The translations under genes were made by a program, and so were the position numbers. Shown one piece after another: positions 45,050-53,840 of a stretch of 64,000 nucleotides of DNA. Source of the stretch: a bacterium (GTDB taxonomy: Bacteria; Krumholzibacteriota; Krumholzibacteriia; LZORAL124-64-63); assembly GCA_016719645.1 (NCBI GenBank), contig JADJYS010000010.1, positions 120,235 to 184,234 of the forward strand, given 5' to 3'. The notes below the pieces were generated by a model. That model saw nothing but the letters and a program-made list of their open reading frames with translations. It did no database searches and had not been told where the DNA came from. Numbering within the stretch: position 1 is the stretch's first letter; each line of letters starts with the position of its first letter.

Positions 45050-46555
45050 TCAGGAGTTGACGGGGATGTCGGGCCGGTTGGCCGCGTCGACCGCGCCGGC
45101 GAGCGCCGCCGCCTTGTCCAGCGTCTCCTGCCACTCGGCCGCCGGATCGCTGTCGGCGGTCACCGCGCCGCCGACCCCGCACACGGCGCGGCCGCCGCGC
45201 ACCACCAGCGTGCGGATGACGATGTTGAGGTCCATGGCGCCCGCGTCGTCGAGCCAGCCCAGCGAGCCGGCGTAGACGCCGCGCGACCACGGCTCCAGCT
45301 CGTCGATCATCTTCATGGCCTCGATCTTGGGCGCGCCCGTCATCGAGCCGCCGGGGAAGCAGGCGCGCACGGCGTCGATCGCGTCCAGCCCCTCGCGCAG
45401 GCGGCCGCGCACGGTCGAGACCATCTGCCACACCCACCCGCAGAGCTCGACGGCCATCAGCTCGGGCACCTCGATGCTCCCCGTCTCGCAGACGCGTCCC
45501 AGGTCGCTGCGCGCCAGGTCCACGATCATGAGGTTCTCGGCGCGGTCCTTCGGCGAGGCGGCCAGCTCGTCGCGCAACGCGGTGTCTTCGTAGGGTTCGG
45601 GACTGCTGCGCCGGGTGCCCTTGATCGGGCGCGTCTCGAGCCAACGGTCGCGGTCGAGGCTCAGGAAGCGCTCGGGCGAGGAGCAGAGCACCGCGACGTC
45701 GCCGCAGGTCAGCCAGGCGCCGAAGTGCGCCGCGTTGTTGCCGCGCAGCTTGCCGTAGAGCCGCCAGGGGTCGGCCCGCAGCTTCCACCCGAGGCGGCGC
45801 GTGAGGCAGCACTCGAAGACGCGCCCGTCGAGGATGTCGCGCTGGACGGCGGCCACGCGGGCCATGTAGTCCTCCCGGCCCTCCTGCGACGGCGTCGGCC
45901 GGGCGGGGGGGCGGCACCGCGGCGGCGGCGGCGGCCCCCAGGAGGCGAGCCGGTCGCGGACCGCGTCGGCGATGCGGTCCGCGTCGCGGCGCGCGGCCGC
46001 GTCGTCGGGGCCGCGTCCGACGGCCGACAGCCAGGTGCGGCCGGCGCCGTGGTCGCGCACGAGCAGGGCTTCGTGCCTCACGAAGCGCAGGTCCGGCAGG
46101 CCCAGGTCGTCGCGCCCGGTGTCGGGGTAGGACTCCAGGCAGTGGCCCGCCTCGTAGCCGAACCAGCCGACGATCCCGTGGACGAAGGGGAAGCGCGCCG
46201 CCTGCAGGGCCCCGGCCGGCGCCGCCGTGTCGCGGCGCCAGTCCCGCAGCGCCGCGAAGGGGTCGACGCCGCTCAGGCGTCGCGGCCCGTCCCCGCCGCC
46301 GGTCGCCACGTCGGCCCGGCCGTCGGGACGCCGGCGCGCCTCGAAGGTCGCCGTCTCGCCCACGCCCAGGTAGGAGAAGCGGCCGAACCGGGGATCGCCT
46401 TCCGCGCTGTCCAGCAGCACGGGCTCCGCCCGGCCGCCGGTGCGGAACGCCTCGACGAGGCGCCAGAACGGCTTCACGTGGTCGACGGGTTCCAGGATGT
46501 GGTGCGCGGCCGTCCATGGGCCCAGTTTCGCGGCCGGCCCGGCGGCGGTCAACAC
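45050..46555 (-). CDS. pabB: Aminodeoxychorismate synthase component I (PabB/TrpE family)
   Basis: A chorismate-binding enzyme of about 500 residues. The conserved motifs are ETRPIKGTRR, ENLMIVDLARSDLGRVC, CFPGGSMTGAPKIEAM and the GIVGWFGYEAGH loop. PIKGT favours PabB (4-amino-4-deoxychorismate for folate) over TrpE. No glutamine amidotransferase or lyase partner is adjacent. The start is uncertain: a GTG at 46555 and a TTG at 46552 both lack a ribosome site, and the real start could be 15 to 40 codons further in. Divergent from the acyltransferase gene. Confidence 0.85.
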   Translation of the reverse strand: MLTAAGPAAKLGPWTAAHHILEPVDHVKPFWRLVEAFRTGGRAEPVLLDSAEGDPRFGRFSYLGVGETATFEARRRPDGRADVATGGGDGPRRLSGVDPFAALRDWRRDTAAPAGALQAARFPFVHGIVGWFGYEAGHCLESYPDTGRDDLGLPDLRFVRHEALLVRDHGAGRTWLSAVGRGPDDAAARRDADRIADAVRDRLASWGPPPPPRCRPPARPTPSQEGREDYMARVAAVQRDILDGRVFECCLTRRLGWKLRADPWRLYGKLRGNNAAHFGAWLTCGDVAVLCSSPERFLSLDRDRWLETRPIKGTRRSSPEPYEDTALRDELAASPKDRAENLMIVDLARSDLGRVCETGSIEVPELMAVELCGWVWQMVSTVRGRLREGLDAIDAVRACFPGGSMTGAPKIEAMKMIDELEPWSRGVYAGSLGWLDDAGAMDLNIVIRTLVVRGGRAVCGVGGAVTADSDPAAEWQETLDKAAALAGAVDAANRPDIPVNS

Positions 46556-46560
46556 GGTCT

Positions 46561-46590
46561 TTGACAGGCGCGGGGCGGCGCGGCTAATGT
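46561..46590 (+). promoter_or_regulatory. Leaderless-type promoter of the MBOAT gene
   Basis: Perfect TTGACA (46561-46566), 18-bp spacer, TAATGT (46585-46590), then seven bases to the ATG at 46598. No ribosome site precedes the ATG. Confidence 0.6.
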
Positions 46591-46597
46591 CCCGGCC

Positions 46598-48022
46598 ATG
46601 CTGTTCAATTCGCTGATCTTCGTGGTCTTCCTGGCCGTGGTCCTGCTGGTCTACCCGCGCCTGCGGCACCGGCCGCAGAACGTGTTCCTGCTGGTCGCCA
46701 GCTACGTGTTCTACGGCTACTGGGACTGGCGCTTCCTGCTGCTGCTGTGGATCTCCTCCGGGGTCGACTACTGGGCCGCCGGACGCATGGGCCGCACCGA
46801 CGACCCGTCCGTGCGCAAGCGCCTGCTGCTGGTCAGCATGGCGACGAACCTCGGCCTGCTGGGCTTCTTCAAGTACTTCAACTTCTTCGTCGACTCGATG
46901 GGCGTGCTGATCGCGTCCTTCGGGATGGAGCCCCACGTCCCGCTGCTGCGGGTGCTGCTGCCGGTGGGCATCAGCTTCTACACGTTCCAGACGATGAGCT
47001 ACACGATCGACGTCTACCGCCGCCGCCTGGAGCCGTCGCGCGACCTCATCGAATTCTCGCTGTTCGTGGCCTTCTTCCCCCAGCTCGTGGCCGGGCCGAT
47101 CGAGCGCGCGACCCGCCTGCTGCCGCAGGTCCAGCAGCCGCGCACGGTGACCCGGCGCCAGGTCGAGACGGGCCTGAACCTGATCCTGATGGGCTTCTTC
47201 AAGAAACTCTTCGTGGCCGACACGCTGGCGCCCTACGTGACCCAGGTCTGGGGCGATCCCGGCGCCTTCACCGCGGGCCAGCTGCTGACCGGCGTCTACG
47301 CCTTCTGCTTCCAGATCTACGGCGACTTCTCGGGCTACTCGGACATCGCCCGCGGCGTCTCGCACCTGCTGGGCTTCGAGCTGATGGAGAACTTCCACGC
47401 GCCGAACCTCAGCCGCAGCCCCGCCGAGTACTGGAAGCGCTGGCACGTGTCGCTGTCGACCTGGCTGATGGACTACCTCTACATCCCGCTGGGCGGCAAC
47501 CGCAAGGGCCGCCTGCGCGGCTACGTCAACCTGATGGTGACGATGTTCCTGGGCGGGCTCTGGCACGGCGCGAGCTGGACGTTCGTGGCCTGGGGCGTGT
47601 TCAACGGCTTCTACCTGGTGCTCTACCGGCTGACCGACGGGCGCAAGGTCGACCTGCACTGGCCGCGCGCGCCGCGCGCCTTCGCCTGGGACGTGGTGAA
47701 GGTCGTGGTCACCTTCCACCTGCTCGGCATCGCCAAGATCCTGTTCCGCTCGCCCGACTTCCCGACCGCCTGGAAGATCATGACGGGGATCGTCGCCGGC
47801 CAGGGCCTGTTCACCTTCGGCGCCGCGCACGTCTTCGTGGTCTGCGCGATCATGCTGACGCTCGACATCGTGCAGGAGGCGACGGGCAGCCACACCTGGC
47901 TGGCCGATTCGCGCAGCGGGTGGCTGAGGTTCTCGGTGGGGACGGCGCTGTTCGGGATCACGCTGGCTTCGGCGGTCTACCGCGTCTACAGCAATCCGCC
48001 GTTCATCTATTTCCAATTCTGA
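46598..48022 (+). CDS. AlgI-like membrane-bound O-acyltransferase (MBOAT)
   Basis: A 474-residue polytopic enzyme that moves acyl groups across the inner membrane onto an extracellular polymer. The start MLFNSLIFVVFLAVVLLVYP and the sequence YVFYGYWDWRFL are typical of AlgI. The active-site region contains AEYWKRWHVSLSTWLMDYLYIPLGG and the catalytic His in FLGGLWHGASWTF. The family normally needs an SGNH partner (AlgJ/AlgX or DltD-like); none follows, as the next gene is a TetR regulator on its own promoter. The acceptor polymer is unknown. Confidence 0.92.
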   Translation: MLFNSLIFVVFLAVVLLVYPRLRHRPQNVFLLVASYVFYGYWDWRFLLLLWISSGVDYWAAGRMGRTDDPSVRKRLLLVSMATNLGLLGFFKYFNFFVDSMGVLIASFGMEPHVPLLRVLLPVGISFYTFQTMSYTIDVYRRRLEPSRDLIEFSLFVAFFPQLVAGPIERATRLLPQVQQPRTVTRRQVETGLNLILMGFFKKLFVADTLAPYVTQVWGDPGAFTAGQLLTGVYAFCFQIYGDFSGYSDIARGVSHLLGFELMENFHAPNLSRSPAEYWKRWHVSLSTWLMDYLYIPLGGNRKGRLRGYVNLMVTMFLGGLWHGASWTFVAWGVFNGFYLVLYRLTDGRKVDLHWPRAPRAFAWDVVKVVVTFHLLGIAKILFRSPDFPTAWKIMTGIVAGQGLFTFGAAHVFVVCAIMLTLDIVQEATGSHTWLADSRSGWLRFSVGTALFGITLASAVYRVYSNPPFIYFQF

Positions 48023-48076
48023 TTGTAGCCCCCATCACTCCAACCGGATGTCATTCAATCGGATAGGAAAATAATG

Positions 48077-48107
48077 AATCGATCGATTGACTTAATTGAT
48101 TGATTAA
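48077..48107. promoter_or_regulatory. Candidate TetR operator in the exporter promoter
   Basis: The perfect palindrome AATCGATCGATT (48077-48088) is followed by TTAAT-TGATTG-ATTAA (48092-48107). The second occupies the spacer of the promoter and the first touches its -35, so binding would block RNA polymerase. Confidence 0.5.
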
Positions 48108-48115
48108 TTTATGAT
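48087..48115 (+). promoter_or_regulatory. Promoter of the tetR-exporter operon
   Basis: TTGACT (48087-48092), a 17-bp AT-rich spacer and TATGAT (48110-48115), 30 bases before the ATG at 48146. Near-consensus elements in the AT-richest patch of the window. Confidence 0.75.
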
Positions 48116-48145
48116 GTTGGGACTTCGATCTATGGGGGATATGCG

Positions 48146-48859
48146 ATGCGCGAGCAGTCGATCGATTCACGGATGCCGGCGGAGCGGTTGCGGGGGGTGC
48201 TGGAGCACCTGCCGCCGGAGCTGGCGCCGCCGGCGGCGGATTCGCCGGCGGGGCGGATCCTGGCCGCCACGCGGGACGTGCTGGCCGACAAGGGGCTCGC
48301 CGGGTTGAGCATGCGGCTGGTGGCGGCCGAGGCCGGGGTCAACCAGGCGATGATCCACTACTACTACGGGAGCAAGGACCGGCTGATCGACGCGGTGGTG
48401 CTGCGCGAGGTCGTCGAGGTGTTGCGCGATCTCGTGGGCGGGCTCGACGGGGATCTGGAGCCGGCCGAGCTGTTCGTGCAGTACCCGGCGCGCCTGCTCG
48501 ACGTCCTGCGGCGCGACCGCGTCCGGCTGCAGCTGATCCGGATGATCATGGGCACCGAGCCGCAGCGGATGCTGCAGGCGATCCGCACGCTCGGCCGCTT
48601 CGGCATCCTCGGGCTGAGCGAGCAGCTGCAGGGGATGATCGGCGCGGCCCAGGCCGAGGGCCGGCTGGCGGCGGCGCCGCCCGCCTCGCTGCTGATGTTC
48701 CTGCTCGCCAACGCCTACGGCCTGGTCTTCATGGAGCCGGTGGCGCACGAGATCACGGGCTTCGCCCTGGCCGACGACGAGGCCTGGGCGGAGCACCGCC
48801 AACACCTGACGAACCTGATCCGCGGCGGGATCCTCGCGGCGCCGGCGGGGAAGGAGTGA
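48146..48859 (+). CDS. TetR/AcrR-family regulator of the exporter operon
   Basis: A 237-residue repressor with an N-terminal helix-turn-helix (RILAATRDVLADKGLAGLSMRLVAAEAGVNQAMIHYYYGSKD; core AAEAGVNQAMIHYYY) and a C-terminal ligand domain. It is the first gene of a seven-gene coupled operon encoding a TetR-controlled ABC-2 exporter, the same order as E. coli cecR-ybhG-ybhF-ybhS-ybhR with an added TolC-like gene. It probably represses its own promoter through the palindromes at 48077-48107 until a toxic ligand binds. Confidence 0.88.
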   Translation: MREQSIDSRMPAERLRGVLEHLPPELAPPAADSPAGRILAATRDVLADKGLAGLSMRLVAAEAGVNQAMIHYYYGSKDRLIDAVVLREVVEVLRDLVGGLDGDLEPAELFVQYPARLLDVLRRDRVRLQLIRMIMGTEPQRMLQAIRTLGRFGILGLSEQLQGMIGAAQAEGRLAAAPPASLLMFLLANAYGLVFMEPVAHEITGFALADDEAWAEHRQHLTNLIRGGILAAPAGKE

Positions 48860-50166
48860 GCATGCGGGTGATGCAAGCGTGCCGCTGGACGGCGGTCCTC
48901 TTCGCCGTCGCGGCATCCGCGGCGGGCGCGCAGGAAGCCGACCGCCTCGACCTGAACGCCTGCCTGGAACAGGCGCGCGCCGCCGCGCCGCGGCTCGAGG
49001 AGCTGCGGGCGGCCGAAGCCGAGGCCGTCGCGACGGCCGGCGAGGCGGCGGCCCGGCGCCTGCCGTCGCTCGGGCTCGGCGCGACGTACCGCTACGCCAG
49101 CGAGACGATGGAAGCGGAGATCAGCCTGGCGCCCGGCCTGCCGTCGCGCACGCTGTCCTTCGGCGACGGGCACGTGGCCGACGTGAACCTGGCCCTGTCG
49201 CTGCCGCTGTACACCGGCGGCGAGCTGTCCCGCACGGCCGCGGCGGCGGATGCGGGCAGCCGGGCGGCGGCGCTGCGCTCGGCCGCCGCCGCGCAGGACG
49301 TCGTCCTCGCGGTGCGGCGGACGTTCTACGCGGCGCTGGGGCGCGAATCCCAGCTCGCGGCCGCCGGGCTGGCCGTCGCGCGGTTGCAGAGGCACGCCGA
49401 CGAGGTCGCCGGCGCCGTGTCGGTGGGCGCGGCCACCGTGGAGATGCGCCTGCGCGCGGTCACCCGTCTGCGCGAGGCGGAGCAGCGGCAGTCGCGCGCG
49501 CAGGCTGCCCTGGATTCGGCGGCGGTCGCGCTGGGACGGCTGGTGGGCCGGCCGGGTGCGGCGGTGCTGCCGGCGGGCGATCTGGCCGCCCCGCTGCTCG
49601 GGGAAGGCGACGCGGCGCTGGCCGTCGACGAGCGGCCCGACGTGGCGGCGCTGCAGGAAGAGCGCTCCCGCCAGGACCACCTGGCCGCGGCGGCCCGCGG
49701 ACGCCTGCTGCCGCGGATCGCGGGGGAACTCGCGGCCCACCACGGGCGGCCGGGCGTGGACCAGCTGACCAACGACTGGATGAGCTACGCCACCGCCGGC
49801 GTGAGCCTGGACTGGCCCCTGTGGGACGGCGGCGCCCGCCGGCAGCGGGCGGCGCAGGCCGAAGCGCGCTCCCGCCAGGCGGAGGCCAGGCGCCGCGACC
49901 TGCAGGAGGCCGTCACCGCCGCGCGGACGACGGCGTCGCGGGATCTGGCGATCGCCCGCGAGGAGCTGGCGCGGGCGTCCGAACGCGTCGACCTGGCCCG
50001 GAACATCGGCGAGCTGGTCGGCGCGCGCTACGAGCGCGCGGACGCCAGCGAGAGCGAATACCTCGACGCCCTGGACGACGTGACCGCCGCCGAATTCGAA
50101 CTGTCCCTGGTCCGCACGCGGCAGCGTCTCGCCGAAGCGACGCTGCTCTGGACCCTCGGCCGCTAA
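48856..50166 (+). CDS. TolC-like outer-membrane efflux protein
   Basis: A 436-residue outer-membrane factor. The signal peptide ends at GAQEA. Two OEP repeats are visible (about 30-210 and 230-430), with LDLNACLEQARAAAPRL at the start, coiled-coil helices rich in Ala/Arg/Glu and YTGGELS and WDGGARR at the beta-to-helix turns. It would form the exit duct for the inner-membrane ABC-2 transporter. The GTG at 48856 overlaps the tetR stop; an ATG two codons later is an alternative. Confidence 0.88.
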   Translation: MSMRVMQACRWTAVLFAVAASAAGAQEADRLDLNACLEQARAAAPRLEELRAAEAEAVATAGEAAARRLPSLGLGATYRYASETMEAEISLAPGLPSRTLSFGDGHVADVNLALSLPLYTGGELSRTAAAADAGSRAAALRSAAAAQDVVLAVRRTFYAALGRESQLAAAGLAVARLQRHADEVAGAVSVGAATVEMRLRAVTRLREAEQRQSRAQAALDSAAVALGRLVGRPGAAVLPAGDLAAPLLGEGDAALAVDERPDVAALQEERSRQDHLAAAARGRLLPRIAGELAAHHGRPGVDQLTNDWMSYATAGVSLDWPLWDGGARRQRAAQAEARSRQAEARRRDLQEAVTAARTTASRDLAIAREELARASERVDLARNIGELVGARYERADASESEYLDALDDVTAAEFELSLVRTRQRLAEATLLWTLGR

Positions 50167-50182
50167 CCGCACGGGAGAGACC

Positions 50183-51067
50183 ATGAACCGCACCGCCGCC
50201 CCCACGATCGCGCTCGCCTGCCTCGCCGCGCTGGCCGGCTGCGGCGGCAAGCCGCTGCCCGACCCTTCCGGCACCTTCGAAGCCACGGTCGTCGACGTCG
50301 CGCCGGTGATCGCCGGGCGCGCGCTGGCCGTCAACTGCACGGAGGGGCAGCTCGTCGCGCGCGGCGACACGCTGGTGGTCCTGGACACCGAGCTGATCGC
50401 CCTGCAGCGCGCCGAGACCGCCGCCCGCCGCGAGAGCCTGCAGGCCGAGCGGCGCGCCGCGACGGCCGACCTGGAGCAGACCCGCCGCCAGCGCGCGCTC
50501 GCGGCGACCACGCTCGAGCGCGCCGAGGCGCTGCTGGCGCAGGGCAGCGCCACCCGCCAGCGCGTCGACGACCTCGCCGCCCAGCGCGACGTGGCCGACG
50601 ACCGCATCGAGGGGGCCCGCGCGCGCATCGCCGCCCTGGACGCCGAGGCGGTCCGCCTCGAGGCGGGCCTGGCGGTCCTGGACCGCCAGCTGCGCGAGGG
50701 CGTGCTGCTGTCCCCGCTGGACGGCACCGTGCTGACGCGCAGCCTGGAGCCGGGCGAGGTGGCCGCCGCCGGCCGCACGGCGCTGCGGCTGGCCGACCTC
50801 ACGCGCCTCGAACTGCGGGTCTTCCTCGAGGCGCCGGACCTGGCCCGCGTGCGCCTGGGGCAGGAGCTGCCGGTCAGCGTGGACGCGCTGCCGGGCGAGG
50901 CCTTCGCCGGCCGCGTCGCCTGGATCAGCGAGGAGGCGGAGTTCACGCCCAAGAACGCGCAGACCCGCCGCGCCCGCGCCCAGCTCGTGCACGCCGTCAA
51001 GCTGAGCGTCGCCAATCCCGACGGCCGGCTGCACGTCGGCATGCCGGCGGAAGCGCGCCTGCCGTGA
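50183..51067 (+). CDS. HlyD/YbhG-type membrane-fusion lipoprotein
   Basis: A 294-residue periplasmic adaptor. A short signal with lipobox LAGC anchors it to a membrane. A biotinyl-lipoyl-like half (ALAVNCTEGQLVARGDTLVVLD) flanks a long coiled coil (about 68-165; REDs of Arg/Ala/Glu heptads), then LLSPLDGTVLTRSLEPGEVAAAG and a beta-barrel domain. It links the ABC-2 permeases to the TolC-like channel. The stop overlaps the GTG of the first ATPase gene. Confidence 0.9.
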   Translation: MNRTAAPTIALACLAALAGCGGKPLPDPSGTFEATVVDVAPVIAGRALAVNCTEGQLVARGDTLVVLDTELIALQRAETAARRESLQAERRAATADLEQTRRQRALAATTLERAEALLAQGSATRQRVDDLAAQRDVADDRIEGARARIAALDAEAVRLEAGLAVLDRQLREGVLLSPLDGTVLTRSLEPGEVAAAGRTALRLADLTRLELRVFLEAPDLARVRLGQELPVSVDALPGEAFAGRVAWISEEAEFTPKNAQTRRARAQLVHAVKLSVANPDGRLHVGMPAEARLP

Positions 51068-52017
51068 CGGGACCGGCCGGCAAGAGCGCTCCCGCCATCC
51101 TGGTCGAGGGCCTGCACAAGAGCTACGGCGCGCGGCCCGCGGTGCGCGGTCTGGACCTCGCCGTGGCTCGCGGGCGCATCTGCGGCCTGATCGGCCCCGA
51201 CGGCGCCGGCAAGACCACGACCATGCGCGTCGTCTGCGGCCTGCTGCGGCCCGACGCCGGCGGCGCGCGCGTGCTCGACCGCGACAGCGCGCGCGAACCC
51301 CGCGCCGTGCGCGAGCGGCTCGGCTACATGCCCCAGCGCTTCAGCCTCTACCCCGACCTGACCGTCGCGGAGAACCTGCGCTTCTTCGCCGACCTCTTCG
51401 GCGTGCCGGCGGCCGAGCGGGTGCGCCGCGAGGCCGAGCTGATGGAGTTCAGCCGGCTCGGCCCGTTCCGCGGGCGCCGCGCAGGGCAGCTGTCGGGCGG
51501 CATGAAGCAGAAGCTGGCCCTGAGCTGCACGCTGATCCACACCCCCGAGGTGCTGGTGCTCGACGAGCCCACCACCGGCGTCGACCCGGTCAGCCGGCGC
51601 GAGTTCTGGCGCATCCTGCGCGAGCTGGCCGGCCGCGGCCTCGCCCTGCTGGTCAGCACCCCGTACATGGACGAGGCCGGCCTCTGCGACGAGGTCGTGC
51701 TGATGCACGAGGGCCGGGCCATCGCCCGCGGCACCCCGGGCGAGGTGGCGGCGGCCTTCCCGCGCCGCCTGCTGGAGGTGCGCGGCGCGGACCTGCCCGC
51801 GGCCCTGGCGCGCCTGGCGGCCGCGCCCCGGCCGGGCGTGAAGGTCCACCGCTACGGCGACCGGCTGCACGTGGTGCACGACGACGCCTCGCAGGCCGAG
51901 GCGGTCGCGCGGCTGCTGGAGGGCCTCGACGTCGGGCTGCACCCGGTCGCGCCGGGCATCGAGGACGCGTTCGTGGAGCTGATGGCGGCGCCGGCCGGCG
52001 GGGAGGCGAAGCCGTGA
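51064..52017 (+). CDS. ABC-2 exporter ATPase (YbhF N-half type)
   Basis: A 317-residue ABC ATPase. Walker A is GPDGAGKTTTM, the signature is LSGGMKQKLALSC, Walker B is VLVLDEPTTGVDPV, with the switch region STPYMDEA. A C-terminal extension (about 230-317) has the fold of drug-exporter ATPases. E. coli YbhF is one chain with two ATPase halves; here the halves are separate overlapping genes. GTG start, GTGA overlap with both neighbours. Confidence 0.93.
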   Translation: MTGPAGKSAPAILVEGLHKSYGARPAVRGLDLAVARGRICGLIGPDGAGKTTTMRVVCGLLRPDAGGARVLDRDSAREPRAVRERLGYMPQRFSLYPDLTVAENLRFFADLFGVPAAERVRREAELMEFSRLGPFRGRRAGQLSGGMKQKLALSCTLIHTPEVLVLDEPTTGVDPVSRREFWRILRELAGRGLALLVSTPYMDEAGLCDEVVLMHEGRAIARGTPGEVAAAFPRRLLEVRGADLPAALARLAAAPRPGVKVHRYGDRLHVVHDDASQAEAVARLLEGLDVGLHPVAPGIEDAFVELMAAPAGGEAKP

Positions 52018-52742
52018 GCGGGGAGGCGGCGGTGTTCGCCCGCGGGCTGACGCGGCGCTTCGGCGACTTCACGGCCGTCGCGTCGCTCGACCTGGACGTC
52101 ATGCCCGGCGAGATCTTCGGCTTCCTGGGCGCCAACGGCGCCGGCAAGACCACGGCGATCCGCATGCTCTGCGGGCTGCTGCCGCCCAGCGGGGGCGAGG
52201 CCCGCGTCGCCGGCTGCCGCGTGGGGCGCGACACCGCGGCGCTCAAGCGGCGCATCGGCTACATGAGCCAGCGCTTCAGCCTCTACGAGGACCTGACGGT
52301 GCTGGAGAACCTGGAGTTCTTCGGCGGCGTGTACGGGCTCGGGCGCGCGGAACTGGCGGCGCGGGCCGACGAGCTGCTGCCGCGGCTGGGCCTCGACGCC
52401 GAGCGCGGCCGGCTGACCGGGTCGCTGCCCCTGGGCTACAAGCAGCGGCTGGCGCTGGGCTGCGCCCTGGCCCACCGGCCGCGGGTGCTGTTCCTGGACG
52501 AGCCCACCGGCGGCGTGGACCCCGTCGCGCGGCGCGGCTTCTGGGACCTGATCTACGAGCAGGCCGCGGCCGGGGTCACGGTCTTCGTCACCACGCACTA
52601 CATGGACGAGGCCGAGTACTGCGGCCGCGTCTCGATCATGGTCCAGGGCGGGATCGTGGCCCTGGACACCCCGTCGGGCCTGAAGGCCCGCACCGGCGGC
52701 GCCGACATGCAGGACGTCTTCCTGAGGCTGGTGGACGCATGA
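52014..52742 (+). CDS. ABC-2 exporter ATPase (YbhF C-half type)
   Basis: A 242-residue ABC ATPase. Walker A is GANGAGKTTAIR, Walker B is VLFLDEPTGGVDPVAR and the switch is TTHYMDEAEYC. The signature is LPLGYKQRLALGC rather than LSGGQ, the same degenerate form as the second half of YbhF, so it likely pairs with the preceding protein in an asymmetric heterodimer. Overlaps the first permease gene by four bases. Confidence 0.93.
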   Translation: MSGEAAVFARGLTRRFGDFTAVASLDLDVMPGEIFGFLGANGAGKTTAIRMLCGLLPPSGGEARVAGCRVGRDTAALKRRIGYMSQRFSLYEDLTVLENLEFFGGVYGLGRAELAARADELLPRLGLDAERGRLTGSLPLGYKQRLALGCALAHRPRVLFLDEPTGGVDPVARRGFWDLIYEQAAAGVTVFVTTHYMDEAEYCGRVSIMVQGGIVALDTPSGLKARTGGADMQDVFLRLVDA

Positions 52743-53836
52743 ACCGGATCCTGGCGATGGCCGGCAAGGAGTTCCTGCACATCCTGCGCGACCGGCGCAG
52801 CCTGGCCGTGGCGCTGCTGATGCCCCTGACGATGGTGCTGCTCTACGGCGCGGTCATCGACATGGAGCTGCGCGACCTGCGGGTCGGCGTGCTCGACCTC
52901 GACGGCGGCGACCGCAGCCGCGAGCTGCTGCGCGCGATGACCTCCAGCGGCTTCGTCGTCGAGGCGGAGCGCCTGGACGGGCGCGAGGCGATCGAGGCGG
53001 GCTTCCGCCAGGGCCGCCTTCAGGCCGCGCTGGTGGTGCCGCGCGGCTACGGCGAGGACCTCGCCCGCGGCGGGGCCCGCGTCCAGGTCCTGGTGGACGG
53101 CGCCGACGCCTCGACCGCGGCCACGGTCGCCAACTACCTGCAGGCCGTGGTCGCGCTGGTCAACCGGGACCTGCTGCGCGAGGCGGGCCTCGCGGCCCCC
53201 TTCGACGCCCGCACGCGGGTCTGGTTCAACCCCGAGCTGGTCAGCGCGCGCTTCGTGGTGCCGGGCCTGGTGGCGCTGGTGCTGATGATGATCTGCGCGC
53301 TCTTGACGAGCATCGCCATCACCCGCGAGAAGGAGGCCGGCACCCTCGAGCAGATCCTGACCACGCCGGTGACGCCGGCGCAGGTGATCGTGGGCAAGGT
53401 GCTGCCCTACGTGGCGCTCGGCGCCCTGGTCTGCACGATGGTGCTGCTGGCCGGCAAGTGGGTCTTCGGCGTGCCGATGGCCGGCTCGTGGTGGCTGCTG
53501 GCCGCCTACTGCCTGCTGTTCATCGTCATCGCGCTGGCGCTGGGGCTGCTGATCTCGGCCCGCTCGCCCAGCCTGCGGGTGGCGATGATGGCCGCGCTGA
53601 TGGTCACCATGCTGCCGACGATGATCCTGTCGGGCTTCGTGTTCCCGATCGCCAGCATGCCGGGGCCGCTGCAGGTCGTCTGCCGCCTGCTGCCGGCGAC
53701 GCACTTCCTGGTGGTGCTGCGCGGCATCATGCTGAAGGGCCAGGCCTGGTTCCCCCTGCAGACCGCGGCGCTGGTCGTCATGGCGGCGGTGCTGCTGACC
53801 CTCGCGATCCGCAGCTTCCGCCTCAGACTGGAGTGA
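52739..53836 (+). CDS. ABC-2 exporter permease 1 (YbhS-like)
   Basis: A 365-residue ABC-2 permease. It begins with a helix after KEFLHILRDRRSLAVALLMPLTMVLLYG, then a large periplasmic domain (about 45-170), then five helices, including EKEAGTLEQILTTPVTPAQVIVGKVLPY and MMAALMVTMLPTMILSGFVFP. Such pairs form the channel for a lipid- or drug-like substrate. ATG start overlaps the ATPase stop. Confidence 0.92.
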   Translation: MNRILAMAGKEFLHILRDRRSLAVALLMPLTMVLLYGAVIDMELRDLRVGVLDLDGGDRSRELLRAMTSSGFVVEAERLDGREAIEAGFRQGRLQAALVVPRGYGEDLARGGARVQVLVDGADASTAATVANYLQAVVALVNRDLLREAGLAAPFDARTRVWFNPELVSARFVVPGLVALVLMMICALLTSIAITREKEAGTLEQILTTPVTPAQVIVGKVLPYVALGALVCTMVLLAGKWVFGVPMAGSWWLLAAYCLLFIVIALALGLLISARSPSLRVAMMAALMVTMLPTMILSGFVFPIASMPGPLQVVCRLLPATHFLVVLRGIMLKGQAWFPLQTAALVVMAAVLLTLAIRSFRLRLE

Positions 53837-53840
53837 ACGC

